Shown: positions 11,425 through 23,725, counted from the first letter of the stretch. The stretch: 64,000 nucleotides of DNA from Opisthorchis felineus (GCA_004794785.1 SJOL01006486.1:693708-757707); one strand, 5' to 3'. The notes: generated by a model not told the origin, from the letters alone. A program made the numbers and translations.

Positions 11425-11605
11425 CTGAAGAACAAATCTGCAGCGTAGTAGCGGGAAATACGGAAAGGTGTGTCAAACATTCAACATTTGCAAGGCCAAA
11501 GTGAGTGGTCAGAAGACTACCTCGAATAAAACGAATACACTCCCAGCGATAGCGTTCACCCAAACTGTTAGGAAAAGCCGAGACTCTCGAAAGAAAAATA
11601 AACAT
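11425..11605 (-). other. Possible 5' UTR intron and overlapping upstream reading frame
   Basis: Upstream of the zinc-finger gene's ATG the minus strand has an ATG at 11,605 starting a hydrophobic stretch (MFIFLSRVSAFPNS). A donor-like GAG|gtagtc lies at 11,520 and an acceptor 'tttgttcttcag' ends at 11,425. The 96-bp interval is a multiple of three. The frame runs past the main ATG in a different frame and stops at 11,363, so it could be an overlapping upstream ORF. No expression evidence is available from sequence alone. Confidence 0.3.
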
Positions 11606-11609
11606 CAGA

Positions 11610-14190
11610 AGCAATTTTAAAAAATTCACGTCAAAGATCCCTACGATTCGATCGTTTGTTTACAAACAAATTTTGCGTATTTTTAGTAAGTCTCAACAGG
11701 CTTTCACAGCTTCAAGTTAATGAGACCGACAACAAGGAAAAACAGAATGCAAGAGTGTGGTTCTTTCCACAAACATATGACTCATTAATCTTCCAACGAT
11801 CGACGGGACCGCGTTTCACAAAGCTTGGCGAACTGTGTGACTGAATTATCGGTGACACTAAACCAATCAGCCGAGCTGACCTGGGGACATGAATCTAATA
11901 GTATGCTTAGTATTGCACTAGTGGTCGACGTTTTAACTTCCACTTGGAACGACTTTGGGTGCCCACTGTTGGTTCGTACAACTGTAGTCTGCTGAACACG
12001 TGCGAACACAAAAGTAGATCGCCACTGAGGACTTGAGAAGTGATAGATTTTACTGAGGTTCGGTGGACAGTAAAGCGAGCACTTCAGTTCGACAGCACCA
12101 AGTGCTATTGTGGGTAACTTTTATGTGGAAAGTAGGATTCCACGACAGTGCCACTTCTTTCTCGGTTGCCCAGGCCGAAAAAATGAGTTTGGTTTAGGTA
12201 CCTCACCTTGAGCGTTCAGCTCAAGTCTGACCCAAAAGCAGCAGGAGGATGCAGGGTTTTGTTCAAGGACCATTCCCACAGCCTTGGACTGATTAGTCCG
12301 AAACCAAAGCAGCGGTTATGCAGCAACACATAACTCTGAGTCCCAATGCGGCTGCGCACAGCAGGTGCTTTTCGTGCAGCACCAGACTCTTTGGTTCTGA
12401 AGTAGTTCGATCGTATTAGATATTTCACGAGCGGTTACGGTCAACCGTTCGGCGATCGATGTGCAAGCTTTGCGGTCGACCTTTTCCTATTTGTCCTTCC
12501 TCGGGGAAAGGCAGCATCGCTGCTTCCATAAATAATGACATCGTGGTATAAACATCCTACTACCTTCACACTCCCATCGCAGAGGACTGTACGACTAACC
12601 TGACGTAACACGATCGCTGGCAGTACGGAGTCTCGCTGCTCTCTGTTGGATTGCTCCATTTTGTTCTTTCTGACATGTTTGCACCTCATGAAACAAAGTC
12701 CCAGTCAATGCAGTACTCGAGGCCAACCACCGGGCAGGGCAGCAGCTTTACGTTAGGGACCAGACTTTTGCCGTTTAAGTTATCAAGATATCCGAATCAC
12801 TGGTTTCATTCGGTCCATAAAGTATAGGTGGCCTCGAAAGTTTGCATTTTTTCAACGTCAGTCCGCACTATAAAATCACGCCGGTCAACGGCAATCCGTG
12901 AATCCGTGAACTAGAAGCTGAACGAGAAGCCAGCAAGATGGACTGAACGATCTGATTCAGTCCTTAATCGCACAAATTGAATTCCCGTTAGTAGTGCGTC
13001 ATAACCATGGGCCGTTGGCTGATAGTTGCCAGCCAAGTCGAATGGCCTGTAATACGCAGACCGGTCAAAACCGGTCCGCTCCAGAAATCCTCAGTCTACC
13101 CGCCAGTAGTTCCAGAGCCAATTTGCATGCTGCTGTTCTGAGTAAAGTAACGATATGCCTCCCAGATACTCGGACGCCTCAGTATCGCTATCCAAGAGCG
13201 ATAAACTTGTGTGTAAGAACTACGAAATGAAAATAATGACTGGTTTTAGGGCGGTTTTCGCCCTATTGATCGTGCGCCGCCTCACGAAAGCATTGACTAT
13301 GGCTATTTTGCCCGCACTCACAAACCTCGAGTCCTTCATAGCCACACTAGTAGTAAATTTTCCACAATCGTGGTACTCTTCTGGGTCCGGCTTTATGCGT
13401 CGGCGGTCTTTCCACTCAATCGCCTACTCTCGAAACAATGACACTAATCTTGGTCGTCAAGGTAGTGAATAGGCTGAAGTGTTTCAGCGAAAAAGCAATT
13501 TTAACGATGAAGTGTTGCGTATCACTTACAAAACAATACAGTCCTGTCGTATTCCACAACGGACCAACCAACTTGCACGGAAAGATCCGATTATCACAGA
13601 GGTACAAACCTCCCGCCGGGCCAGGAATCTTAGTAAATTAAAAGTCCGCGCGTCCTTCGTCAAACGGCCAATTAGGTTGAGTGGTCACAGATTCATGGAT
13701 TGATGCACAGAACCGGAGCTTTCGCCCAAGGTTCTCTGGTCGGGCTTGTTTTTATCGTTCATCAGCTTCCGTTGGGCTCAAAGGTACAAGCGAAAAAGTG
13801 TAGCACCGCTCTCCAATATCTCAGCGCTTGGCAGTAAGCCTGTCAGCGCTAGGACTCACATAAAAAGTGCACTTAAAATAATTTAAACTGGGTCTTAGAT
13901 GCTTCGGGGGCAACTGTCTGAGGTTGGTTAGTCCGCGAAATAGCCGCCGGAAATTGGTAAAACTGTAGTTTATTAAAATGAAATGAAAACCACACGACTT
14001 CCATGGCCAAACCACATCCAAACAAGGCCTAAGTGGGCACTAGGAACTCTCGGAGGAGACGGTAATCTGGGGGTTTGGAAGTTCGTGCGAGTTATACGAG
14101 GGAAGGTGTGCCGAATCACCCGAAGGATGGCGAATGACTATCGAAACGTTTTGGGCGGGTGGAGAGGGGCACGTTAGGGGAGATAGTGCC
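11610..14190. other. Intergenic, nothing recognised
   Basis: This is the upstream flank of the zinc-finger gene. Short open frames occur on both strands, none with domain motifs or paired splice sites. A promoter must lie near 11.5-11.8 kb if the gene model is right, but I see no TATA box that I could defend. Confidence 0.4.
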
Positions 14191-14196
14191 TTCAAA

Positions 14197-14463
14197 TTAT
14201 TTTGATATCCAGCTCCCTGATGTCCTCTGGTTAATTTTCATCACGCATGATAAAGGCGTCTGATGAGTATACTTCAAATAATATATGGACGCACTTTCGA
14301 CATTCAGGGGAGTGTGCCAGTCCACTGACCACGGTGCTGCGGCATCGACATCCATCTGGAATTCGATGGGGTTGGAACTCCAAGATTTCGGGTCGTCCGC
14401 AAAAAGCGCATCCGGAAGGTCGTTGACGTAGATCAGTAGGAAGAATGGTCTAAGGAACTCCAA
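14197..14463 (-). pseudogene. CR1/jockey-like LINE reverse transcriptase fragment
   Basis: The minus strand reads FLLIYVNDLPDALFADD, then SSNPIEFQMDVDA, then WSVDWHTPLNV. The 'LIYVNDLPD' and 'LFADD' boxes are the catalytic-palm signature of CR1/jockey-clade reverse transcriptases. A few residues normally between DLPD and the FADD box are missing, so it has a small internal deletion. The fragment is 89 codons, has no other domains nearby and is dead. It differs from families A and B, so at least three LINE lineages are present in this window. Confidence 0.8.
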
Positions 14464-14829
14464 AGAAGACCGGTGTGGGAGAAGAGTAAGCTGATCTGAC
14501 TTTCACTCAGGAAGGTCTACTTGGAATAAGAGCCTCAAACTGGCGTAGAATTTCTAGTTGAGTCCCATAAGACTCAAGCTTCTGGAGCAATGGGAATCTG
14601 ATGGGCCTCGATCGAATGCCTTTGGGAAATTGAACGATCAGTCCTCCACTATGAGTCCATTATCTCTGGTTTCTTTGAAGCCATCCATAAACACGAGAAT
14701 GTTCCTCGCAATTGAACGATTTGGAAGGACAGGACATCAAATTACTGAATATGAAGTTATTCAGAATGACCCACTGTATCGACCATTACTTTGCTATTTG
14801 AAATTTCCCACGTTTCCTCTGCCCCTGTT

Positions 14830-15173
14830 TGTCACCCCACCTCATTTTTGTGTTTGGGACGTGCGTACGAAGTGGCGTTTGTTTGTCCCTACCACTTCAC
14901 TTATTTAACCTTGAGGTCCTCCAGCCATTTTGTGGTCGACATTATGCACGTGCGACTGTCTCACGTGGGAGCCTGTTTGCTCACTAGGTTCGTACTTTTA
15001 TAGTCCAAGTGGACCATTTGTTGTGGACGAGTATCCACTGTCGAGGTTTGTATATTCTGTGAATTGATACCTTACATTAATAGTACCGTATAGAAACCCA
15101 GTTCCGACTTTGTATTGCCTTTCCGGAGGTTCAGGTATTACGCGCCACTCGAAGACACCTTTCAGCTATTACA
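14830..15173 (+). repeat. 5' LTR of BEL/Pao element
   Basis: This repeat matches the 3' LTR over its last 300 bases or so, for example 'tgcacgtgcgactgtctcac' and 'accatttgttgtggacgag'. By eye about one base in twelve differs. The first 40-50 bases are poorly conserved, so the left boundary (TGTCACC at 14,830) is approximate. The repeat ends TTACA at 15,173, followed by a primer-site position 'gtatttgcttcgcgc'. Confidence 0.75.
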
Positions 15174-15683
15174 GTATTTGCTTCGCGCATCAGTGAGCCA
15201 TTTTCTACATCTAGTCGCGAAGGTAGTGTAGTTGTGAAAGCTTTAAGGATTGCTCAGTTCCAGGAACATCGGTTAAGCAAGAGGTCGAATTGTAGCGGGC
15301 TCTCCCAGAGGCACAGCAAAACTGGGCTAGCTAGTATTGAGCTGAAGGCCAAAGAGGACTCACCAGATGGAATCTGGGAACCAGCAGCCTCAAATGATCG
15401 TTTAATGCAGTACTGAAAACCTTCTCGGATGGATAAAATCCATTTGGTTTTGCTGGTGATATTGAAAGGTCATCCCCTGGACCGAAACGTGTCATTTCTA
15501 TCACTCCAGTGACAACCCCTGTGGAATTACCCAAGGTAGAACCATCATACTTTGATGGTAATCCGAGTCATTAGTGGAGGTTCACACGCCAATTAGATAT
15601 ATATACTGAGAGCAGGGTGGAGGGCGCCGTTCAGAGGCTCCTGGATTTGGACCATTATTGTCTAGGCGACGCGAAGACAGTCG

Positions 15684-16290
15684 TTGAAGAATGTGATACA
15701 CCCACCGGAAGTAGCATACCCCAGCGCTCGGGAGATCCTACGCAATCCTTTTGGTCAGCCTCGTATTGTTGCACGCTCTCTGCTTGAAGACCTGTTCAGT
15801 ATGGCACGACAGACCACTGGAGCAGCCAAGTTTCTATCGAACTTGTGCATAAAAATGCGAAGTTGTGAAATTGCTTTAACGCAAATGCGTTACGTTTCCG
15901 ATTTGCACTCACTTGCGGTTGTAGAGAGGACCGTGCGTTTTCTTGCCTCACCATTGCAGCACAAATGGGCTGAGATGGCAGATAAGATATCGGTAACTGG
16001 CCGGGTCCAACGTTCACTGACTTGGCAGAGTTTGTGGACATGCGCTCCAGGGTTGCGCGAAGTCGGCCTGGGCGACTGCTTCAAGAAGGGGACGTAAAAT
16101 GCCCTCCTGTGCCCCTAACTTCTACCAACCAAGCTCCTAGACGGGATGGTTTCACGAGATTACTAACCAACATAAGGCCAGACGCAGACAGTGGTTCAAG
16201 CACTTGCCCAATGTGTTCACAGCCCCACCCAATTTCCGGCCGGCAGCGCTTTCTATCCGTGAGAGTTCTTGATAGGTGAAGGTGCATCCT
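15684..16290 (+). pseudogene. BEL/Pao gag remnant
   Basis: The region contains HPPEVAYPSAREILRNPFGQ, then ARSLLEDLF, then LHSLAVVERTVRFLASPLQH, which resembles the capsid-like part of Pao Gag-Pol. The frame changes near 16,020 into MRSRVARSRPGRL and CPMCSQPHPISGRQRF, a first zinc-binding motif. A stop at about 16,277 interrupts it. It lacks the N-terminal Gag start. Confidence 0.65.
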
Positions 16291-16420
16291 GCAGCATAAT
16301 GCATGCTTTGTTTGCTTAGGAGACTCCCACATGGTTGAAGATTGCAAGTCAACTGTTCGATGCTGCCAGTCGGGTTGTAGGGGACGACCTCTCAGGTTGT
16401 CGCATGCATCAGTACCCAGA
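16280..16420 (+). pseudogene. BEL/Pao zinc-knuckle region
   Basis: The plus strand encodes CFVCLGDSHMVEDC (about 16,304-16,345), a C-x2-C-x4-H-x4-C knuckle, followed by the Cys-rich RCCQSGCRG. This is the nucleic-acid-binding end of Pao Gag, between the capsid part and the protease. An in-frame stop separates it from the upstream piece. Confidence 0.75.
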
Positions 16421-16469
16421 AACAAAGCAGGGACGTCTTCAGAGGCGGAGGGTTTTGTGCCTTAACTCA

Positions 16470-17332
16470 AGGCAGTCCGCTTCCAGTACGCCTAGGAGTT
16501 ATTCCTGTTAAGCTTGACACCCCAGCAAGAAGGGTGACAACGTATGCGTTTTTAGATACCGGGTCCGAGATAGCATTAGTTGAGTGGAACCTTCCGGTTA
16601 AAAAACGGGGTTAGGTCGCTACCCACCTCTATGGCCATTGCCACACAGCGTGGTCCCATGGAATGCACCTCCGAGTCCCATGATATCAGGCTTTTATCAG
16701 TGGATGAATTTCAGTCGGTAGATATTGACAGGGCATTCGTCGTTGACAGCTTACCCATGACAGCTGTCCCATCTATCAAAGAAGTGGCTAGCTCATGGCC
16801 TCACCTTGACGAAGTCGCCCTTGACGAACTGACTGAAGACGAGGTAGGAATCCTTCTCGGGTCTGATGTTTCCGAAGCGCACTGGGTATTCGATTGGCGC
16901 TTGGGAGATAAAAAACAACCATTTGCCGTAAAGACCTTACCCGGTTGGATACCTCTTAATTCGATGGAAGTTGGGGTGAGGCAGAAGGTTGTCAGTCATT
17001 TTATGACCGGATACAATCAGGACGTCCACAAGCCTTTGCATCGGCCCCACAATTCGGAATCCACAGACCCTCCAGCGTACAAAAATAGTCTCTTCTTAGA
17101 GGACCAGGAAGCATTATTAACGGTAGAGACTAGTACGGTGCGTGTGGCCCCTCTCAAGTCAGTTTCAACACCAAGGTTAGAGTTTACAGCTGCGTTTTTG
17201 ACAGACCGAGTAGCAGATCTAATTAGAATAAATGAAATGAGCTACTTCCAGCATACTGTGTTTTGGACAGACTCCATGATAGCTCTGTGCAGTGTCCATA
17301 ACATATTCTCTAGATTTTGTACCTTTTCGTAA
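16470..17332 (+). pseudogene. BEL/Pao protease and A17 region joined to RNase H-side sequence
   Basis: YAFLDTGSEIALVEW gives the aspartic protease D-T-G-S active site at 16,555-16,566. After a frame shift near 16,590 the frame reads SWPHLDEVAL, then DEVGILLGSDVSEAHWVFDW, then PFAVKTLPGW, the signature of the Pao peptidase A17 domain. It then passes through about 70 codons directly to APLKSVSTPRLEFTAA and TVFWTDSMIAL, which lie after the reverse transcriptase in intact elements. The RT palm with its catalytic Asp pair is therefore deleted. Confidence 0.85.
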
Positions 17333-17706
17333 ATCGACTAACCATTATTCGTAATGCGTCGTCACCTGCTCAATGGAGACACGTAACGTCGGAGAATGCC
17401 CCAACCGACGTTGTCTCTCGGGGGACACGCAACCTCAGTCCGCCGCGTGGATGGTCAACTGGACGAAGATGTTTACTCAGCCAAGAGAGTAGTTGGCCTC
17501 CACAGCCTCGATTGAAGCCGCCCGAGTTGAAGAGCTTTGTGGAACATGTTAACAAACTCGAACGAAATGATGGCGTATGCCTACTAATAGCCCGGTTTTC
17601 CTGTTGGGTGAGGCTACAGAAGGTTGTAGCTTTATCACTACGTTACAACCAATATCTATTGATTAAAGCAGACAGGGTGAGGAAGGGAACTCTACCCTCT
17701 GGTTGA
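17317..17706 (+). pseudogene. BEL/Pao RNase H tail
   Basis: In a second frame the element goes on with FVNRLTIIRNASSPAQWRHV, then DVVSRGTRNL. This is the typical Pao stretch that names the 'residue W-R-H-V ... D-x-x-S-R-G' motif, followed by SWPPQPRLKPPEL. A stop at about 17,704 ends it. No integrase (zinc HHCC or DDE) follows before the 3' LTR at 17,820. Confidence 0.75.
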
Positions 17707-17819
17707 GATGTATCTCGTGAACAATGGCCTGTATTGGTAGTAGATGGTTGTGAGGCGAGCTCAGATGGCTTAGTAAGAACCCCGCATGTTAGAACGGCGG
17801 GCGGCGTTCTCAAGGGGGA

Positions 17820-18161
17820 TGCCGAAAAAGTATGATCACTGAGGAGACGTGGTTGGGTTGGTACTATATCGAAGTCCTTACCACTCCACTCATTTGGCCT
17901 TGAGGTCATCCAGCCATTCGTGGTCGACCTTATGCACGTGCGACTGTCTCACGTGGGAACCTGTTTGCTCATTTGGTTCGTACTTTCGTAGTCCAAGTGG
18001 ACCATTTGTTGTGGACGAGTATCTACTGTCGTAGTTTGTATATTTTGTGAATCGATGTCTTACTTTAATGGTACCGTATAGAAACCCAGCTCCGATTCTG
18101 TTTTGCCTTCCCGGAGGTTCTGGTTTTGCGCGTCACTCAAAGATCCCGTTGGCCCGTTACA
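17820..18161 (+). repeat. 3' LTR of BEL/Pao element
   Basis: It starts TGCCG directly after a polypurine tract (17,811-17,819) and ends TTACA at 18,161. It shares long blocks with the 5' LTR, with scattered substitutions and small indels that point to an old insertion. Confidence 0.8.
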
Positions 18162-18169
18162 TCAGTCAT

Positions 18170-21100
18170 AGGGAAAAACTGAGTTGACGAAGTCTGTAGA
18201 TGGGGAAGGGTAAATCCGCCTGGAGAAATATGCACCTGGGGAGCAGCAGAGCTGATTAAAGAGCAGAAGTGCCAGAGTTTTTGAAAGAATTTTGAAAGCG
18301 AGCGGTGCTGTTTAATGACGCGTACATTCAGATAGCTACCACTGTCTGGAGAGCCAGGCGTTTAGGGACCTTGGGAGCCCAAAGGCCGTACAGCGGCTAG
18401 ATTGCAAAAACTTTTTATTGACCAAAGCTAAATCGTTACTATCGTACATAAATTCTCAGTCGCGTCTTCCTTAGCGCTAAACAAATACAGTCCTAGTTGA
18501 GGAGATACTGGGGCCACAGTAGAATTTAAGCAATTACGCCCGCTATTTGTATCATAATCCGATACGGCGCAGACGGAATGTCCTTGATAACAGTAGTCTT
18601 TTGATAGAGACCGGTCAATTTCCTCCTCGATTGTCACAACTTTCATCCTTGGATTACACGTGATGCTACATGCATGTGAAAACCATGTTGTCGTACAAAC
18701 ATATGGTCAGACGGGAGAAATAAGTCCAAGTAAAGCGATGGTAATCCGTCGATGTTTTCGTACCTATTTGAAGCAATGATCGGCTTCAGAGCCGGTCGTA
18801 CTATGAGGAGGACTCAAGAGTTACTTTCTCTTGAAAAGTCAAATTTGTCATTATGTGGGATGGAGTCAGTTCGGTGATAGGCCACCCGCCACAAAGCTTT
18901 CACTGGAAAAGCCAAAAGACACGAGCTTCTTGGACGAAAGCTTTCAGCATCATCAGGGGCGCCATCTCTTTTTGTGAATGGAAATACTGGGCGGAGGAGC
19001 GCAGAAACATGTCGCTAGTTTTTGAGGACAAAAGATACTCTCAGGACACACCATTCAGTCCCTTCGACCGCTTGGGTTCTCACTGGATAAAACGCCGGAG
19101 TGCTCTTTGATCATATATATAACGGTGCCTTTCATATACGCCACGCCTGAGATTGGTCGAAGCACGTGGACCTGGACAAAATTATTTTTATGAGGTGGGC
19201 GGCCGCGTGCTCCTATGGTGTTTGTCGGCTCCAGTGTTGTTGGACAGGCTTGAAGACAACAAGCCTTGTGGTGGTACAGCAACTATTGCAACGTCTAGTA
19301 TGCAAAAGTGGCTCCATAAGAAACGCAAATACGTGGTTAGTTGCTGTCAAGGTGTAGAATATGGAGAACATCATTTAGGTACGTGCCTCAGATGCACAGT
19401 CGAAAACTGGCATTTAGTGAATCAAATAGTCAGCTATGAAGGAAGCCGTAACCGTACCGGTGGGTGAAGTCATGAATAGGAGGGCATCTTGAACAACCCT
19501 TAAAATATGGCACACCATTTTTGCAACAATTTTCAGTGTGACTGCATGTGAAAATATTCAAGCATTTACTGGATTCGGCCGGGCTAAGGCGCTGATCAGC
19601 ATACCGCGAATGAAGATGATCTCCCGGAAACAACGACGTCTTCGAGGTTACCAGTTCTTAGTTAAAAACTTCAACGGCCGATGCATTTTCTGCCACTTCT
19701 TTGTATAGATGATTTGGTTAGGTGAGCCAATTTCCAGGGTCAACAAATGCCTTGAATTGGGAAATTATGCTGACTGAAGCATGACATCTCACTTTGCCGG
19801 AAAATGTGATTCGTCCGAAATGGGCAAATTTAGAAGGCAGCTCTGCAACTATGATAATTCTTGGAAGTTGCCAAGGCCTACAACACACTCGTTGACGTAA
19901 AATGCGGGCTCACTCCTTTATCTAAATGTGGTCCGACATCCTCTTTCCAAGTAGACGGATGCAGAAGCCCGCGTCCTTATTCCCCTATATGTGTGCCTCC
20001 TGGTAATTCGTAAGAACTTTGAAGAACTTAACGATTTCAGCACGTAAATTGTGCTCACGGTATTCCGTTTATGAGAAAAAAGGCACAAATTATGTCATAA
20101 ATTGTGTGTGACTTATATCCGTAGGTCGATTTTTCTGGCAAACTGCTTAATATCGCCCTGGTAACATTCAGGTCATGATTACTGGCCGCACCGTTGCCCG
20201 TTACAAATGGCAAGGAATAACGGGTCTTAAGCAGTAGTCCCTTGGAACTTTCCAGATAGTGCGAGGCTAGTGATGTACATCGTGGCCAGCTCCTTATAAC
20301 ATCAATGATTAAACCCCACCACAAATCGAGGAGAAGCCTGGCACTCTTAATTAAAATTGCTCGATGAGGTTGACATTTCTCGTGCAGTAAAGCCAGGAGA
20401 ACTTGGCACATGTGCTCAACTAATATACGATTTGGGGTCCACGACACGTGAACGAGATGAAAGTACAATGTTATTAGGTGTTTTGATGATTACTTGCGCC
20501 CTGGGGGGAAGGGTATGGCTTCCCTGTTTCGTAGTCTCCTTCGGGCTCTAGACGTTCTAAAATGAGCAGAAGAGATTAGCTGGTTCTTCGGATTGTCACT
20601 GGGGGTGTGTGGTCTTTAAGGAACTGGTCTCATTACTTACTTCATAAGCCGGGCTCTTGGCTTCCGTGCTCCAGTATAAGACAACATTTCGGCAGGTCTT
20701 TCATGCTGAACGCTGAGCAACAATACTTCTGCGCTTTCTGAAGGTGCCGGGGGCTCTAAAATAACATTTATGAATTATAGGCGTCTTCACTACGGAGGCA
20801 AACCTTATAATACTCACTACACGGTGAGCAAGGTCTGGTTGATGGGATAAGCAACCGCTTGGACACCAGCGGTGAGTGCAACGAGTCAGCGCGTCACAAA
20901 GCCCACAGAAACCAAATTCTGTGACCGGAAACTGATATCTTAGGTGAGGCCTACTTCCCTCGGTCGTCCGTTGCGAATTGGGACGGCAGGACTTGCCCAT
21001 GAACAATCCACTATTATCGACGTTTGTGCTTATTCCTGGTTCCAGTAGCTGAATTTTATTCATCACTAGGGAAAATTCCTTTACACTGGCCATTGAAAGA

Positions 21101-23690
21101 TGGTGGCGGATTCTCGGAAGTGGGTGTAAGGTTTGTCCCTTGATCCGGTAAGTTATTATCAAACCACACCACCTGTAAGATCCGGGCGGCTATGGATCTC
21201 ACAGGACGATGGCGGCTACTAGATTGTACGCAGTTCGTAGCCGGTAGACAGTAGGAGCAGACAGACCTAGAAGGAGATGAGGTATTGAGGACTGACAGGA
21301 ACTGGTTAATCAATAATGACGCAATCAGCAGGAGCGGAAAATAGTCACCAAAGCAGCAGGGATTTATATACGGGCAGTCTGTCGATGTGAGTTGGCCGTA
21401 TAGAGAGATAACGGCGCAGAAAATCCGTCCGTTTGGGATGTAAGGCACTGTCTTTCGGTTGGCGGTGGGACGCGGTAGCTTGTGTCACGTGACAAGTCAG
21501 ATTGCGCGGTTTCGCCCGTTTAAAACAATTCTCGCCAGAGGCTATCTGGCAGGTGCGGTACATGGGTATTACAAAAAATGTACCCGTCTAAGTGTCGGGT
21601 TGGTGTAGTGGGCAGCGCGTTCGCCTACCGTTCGGGAGCTCTAAGTTCGATACCCGCTCGGTCCGCTTTTCCGTCGGAGTGAACGCTCGAAAATAGGTAC
21701 AACTGAGACGAACTTGCAAGTAATGACGGACAGGCAACGAAGTATTGACATCAGTTACTGAAGAATAAGCAGACCTTAAGCAGGGGCGAAACAGCGGAAA
21801 CAACGAGCAGCAAGGAAACAAACAAACAAACAAACGGAAACAAAACAAACAAACAAACAAACAACCACCCAATTTTCTCCCTAAAGTAAAATACACTGGA
21901 TGGGTAACTGTGAACAAATAAGGATACTGTGTAACTGAATAAGTTGAAGAATCGAACCAGATACTTGTGATCTTTTCCCCACAACTGGTCGCCAAAGCAG
22001 TCAAGCAATCCCCCAGCATATTCCCAATTGGGTTCTTTCATTAGTGAAATGAAGCACTGTCGCACATCTCGTCATTTTCAAGGAATAACAGATTGTCCTC
22101 TGGAAAATATGAAAGCCATGCAACATGGCTGTACGCGGAAACCCGTTCCTAACATCCCATACTCTAGGGGACACCGGCTCACATTTCGAGTGCGGTGAAG
22201 GTTCCCAGGATGTCGTCTATCGTCTGGACATTGTTATCAGCATACACGTATCTACGAAAGCTTTTGGCGCACTTGATTTCCTAACCAGTTTATGCGGTTT
22301 ATCCAAGACAAAGTACTAAATCATCTGTACCGGTAACATCAGCCACCTAGAAGCTGTAACGTTTGCCCAATTTAATTGGTGCATCCGCGTCCACCGTTTC
22401 CCTCGTGCTTTGTTCTTTTCCACATCCCACAACGTGCATCACGAGACAACATCGTGACACTGAATACGACCTTCGTGAACAACAGGTCAACTCCGGTTCC
22501 GTGAACCTTAAAAGGACGACATGTGATTTCACATTGTTCTCACGTCCCACTATTTGCAACGACATATATAAGAACGAAACACGGCCAGACACATACACAC
22601 ACATTAAAGCGCAGCGCGACTCAGCAGCACGCCACATTGTTCTTTGGATCTATCGTCGGGGAACATCAGGCCACGGAACAAGGAACAATGTGGGCGATAA
22701 AATTGCCAACAGAACACTTCCTACATCCGGTCTCTCTCCGCACAGTCTCACCAAGGACTTTACGAACTGATAAGTCTCCCCAGTTTGGCGTTCCTCATTT
22801 TTACATCGTATTTCTGTTCACAGGGTGCACCTGATATTGTAATCTGTGTAAACGCAATACTTAACTTTTATTAGTTTCTCTCACTTTTGATATTCGAGCT
22901 CAACATCTTATTACTAGAGCACTAACAAAACCACCATTCACACCGATCAAATTGCTGTTCAGAGGACGCGTAGCCCCGCTGGAAATGATCTCATGTTAGA
23001 CCTTAAATGTCATAGAAGTAGCAGACACGTCAGATGTATACCTTAGGTCGAATATTGACGGCTTGGGATTCCCCGCGAACTCGGAATTTTTAATCCCGCA
23101 ACGCACTTTTTTATTTATGCACATTCTGTCCACACAATTGGGGTTTCATGAACTTGATATAATCAACGCATGGAGGCATCAAGAACACTCGTTCGGTCTA
23201 AATGATATTCATATGAAACTCATCATCAGCCTATGTGGTTTTAGCAGGAAGGCCCAGCTTCTTTAAACCGGACCGGGATACCCTAGTTGAGGCAATTGAG
23301 AAGAAACCCACTCTTGCGTGAGCGGAATACCAGTCACACGACGCCTTTCCTGGGCTTTTGTCAGAAATTCTATCAACAGGTTCACCAACTGAAATTAATG
23401 GAAAAATGAACAAAAATAATGGACAACAGAGGTAAAAAATATGGATTGCATAAGATCTCACCTTCGAGCCTACGGAGCTACTTTGCTCTGCTTATGTAGC
23501 AATCCCATAAGTTTCCTGATTATGCATTGAGACAGCTTTCCCAGATCCTCAACAATCCCATGCGTGATAGAAGGTGAACTCTGTCAACAAAATATTTGTA
23601 CCCTATCCTTATACGGCCCTCGAAAGCTGAAATGAACTGGTGAACACACCTGTTGTTTTAAACGCCCTAATGATGGTTATTCATGTCTAT
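18170..23690. other. Mostly unassigned intergenic region
   Basis: This region lies between the Pao element and the Groucho/TLE start. Open frames of 100-150 codons occur on the minus strand at 20,055-20,468, 20,701-21,162 and 21,056-21,448. One is Cys-rich (FCGLCDALTRCTHRWCPSGC at about 20,930-20,870) but has no spacing I recognise. Only the tRNA-like SINE at 21.6 kb can be named. The Groucho/TLE promoter should lie in the last part. Confidence 0.4.
21590..21870 (+). repeat. Second tRNA-like SINE type with (CAAA)n tail
   Basis: An A-box-like 'tggtgtagtgggcagcgcg' (from about 21,601) and a B-box-like 'agttcgatacc' (about 21,643) are about 30 bases apart, as in a tRNA. The T-arm stem does not pair and no clean acceptor stem can be drawn, so it is not a functional tRNA gene. 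About 160 bp downstream is a (CAAA)n-rich stretch (about 21,816-21,866), plausible as the element's tail. It differs from the main SINE family. Confidence 0.55.
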
Positions 23691-23725
23691 TGTCGCTCTC
23701 GCGCGAGCTTCGCTCTGGCCTGAGG

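Larger units (their letters stand above)
14830..18161 (+). mobile_element. BEL/Pao LTR retrotransposon, internally deleted
   Basis: Two direct repeats of about 342 bp (14,830-15,173 and 17,820-18,161) flank remnants, in order, of gag, zinc knuckles, aspartic protease, the Pao A17-type region and RNase H-linked sequence. Both LTR ends fit TG...CA, and a purine tract 'caaggggga' sits right before the 3' LTR. The order and motifs are those of BEL/Pao elements, which are common in flukes. The element is only 3.3 kb, because the reverse transcriptase core and the integrase are missing. Frames are broken at several points. I see no clear target-site duplication at the ends. It is a dead copy. Confidence 0.85.

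Noticed and set aside
15174..15200. A specific tRNA primer assignment for the Pao element
   Set aside because: The primer-site position is visible but I could not match it to a tRNA 3' end with confidence.
20055..20468. A 137-codon minus-strand gene
   Set aside because: There is no motif, start context or splice support; a frame of this length occurs by chance in a region this size.
21600..21665. A tRNA gene
   Set aside because: The A and B boxes are present, but the T-arm stem does not pair and no 7-bp acceptor stem can be drawn.
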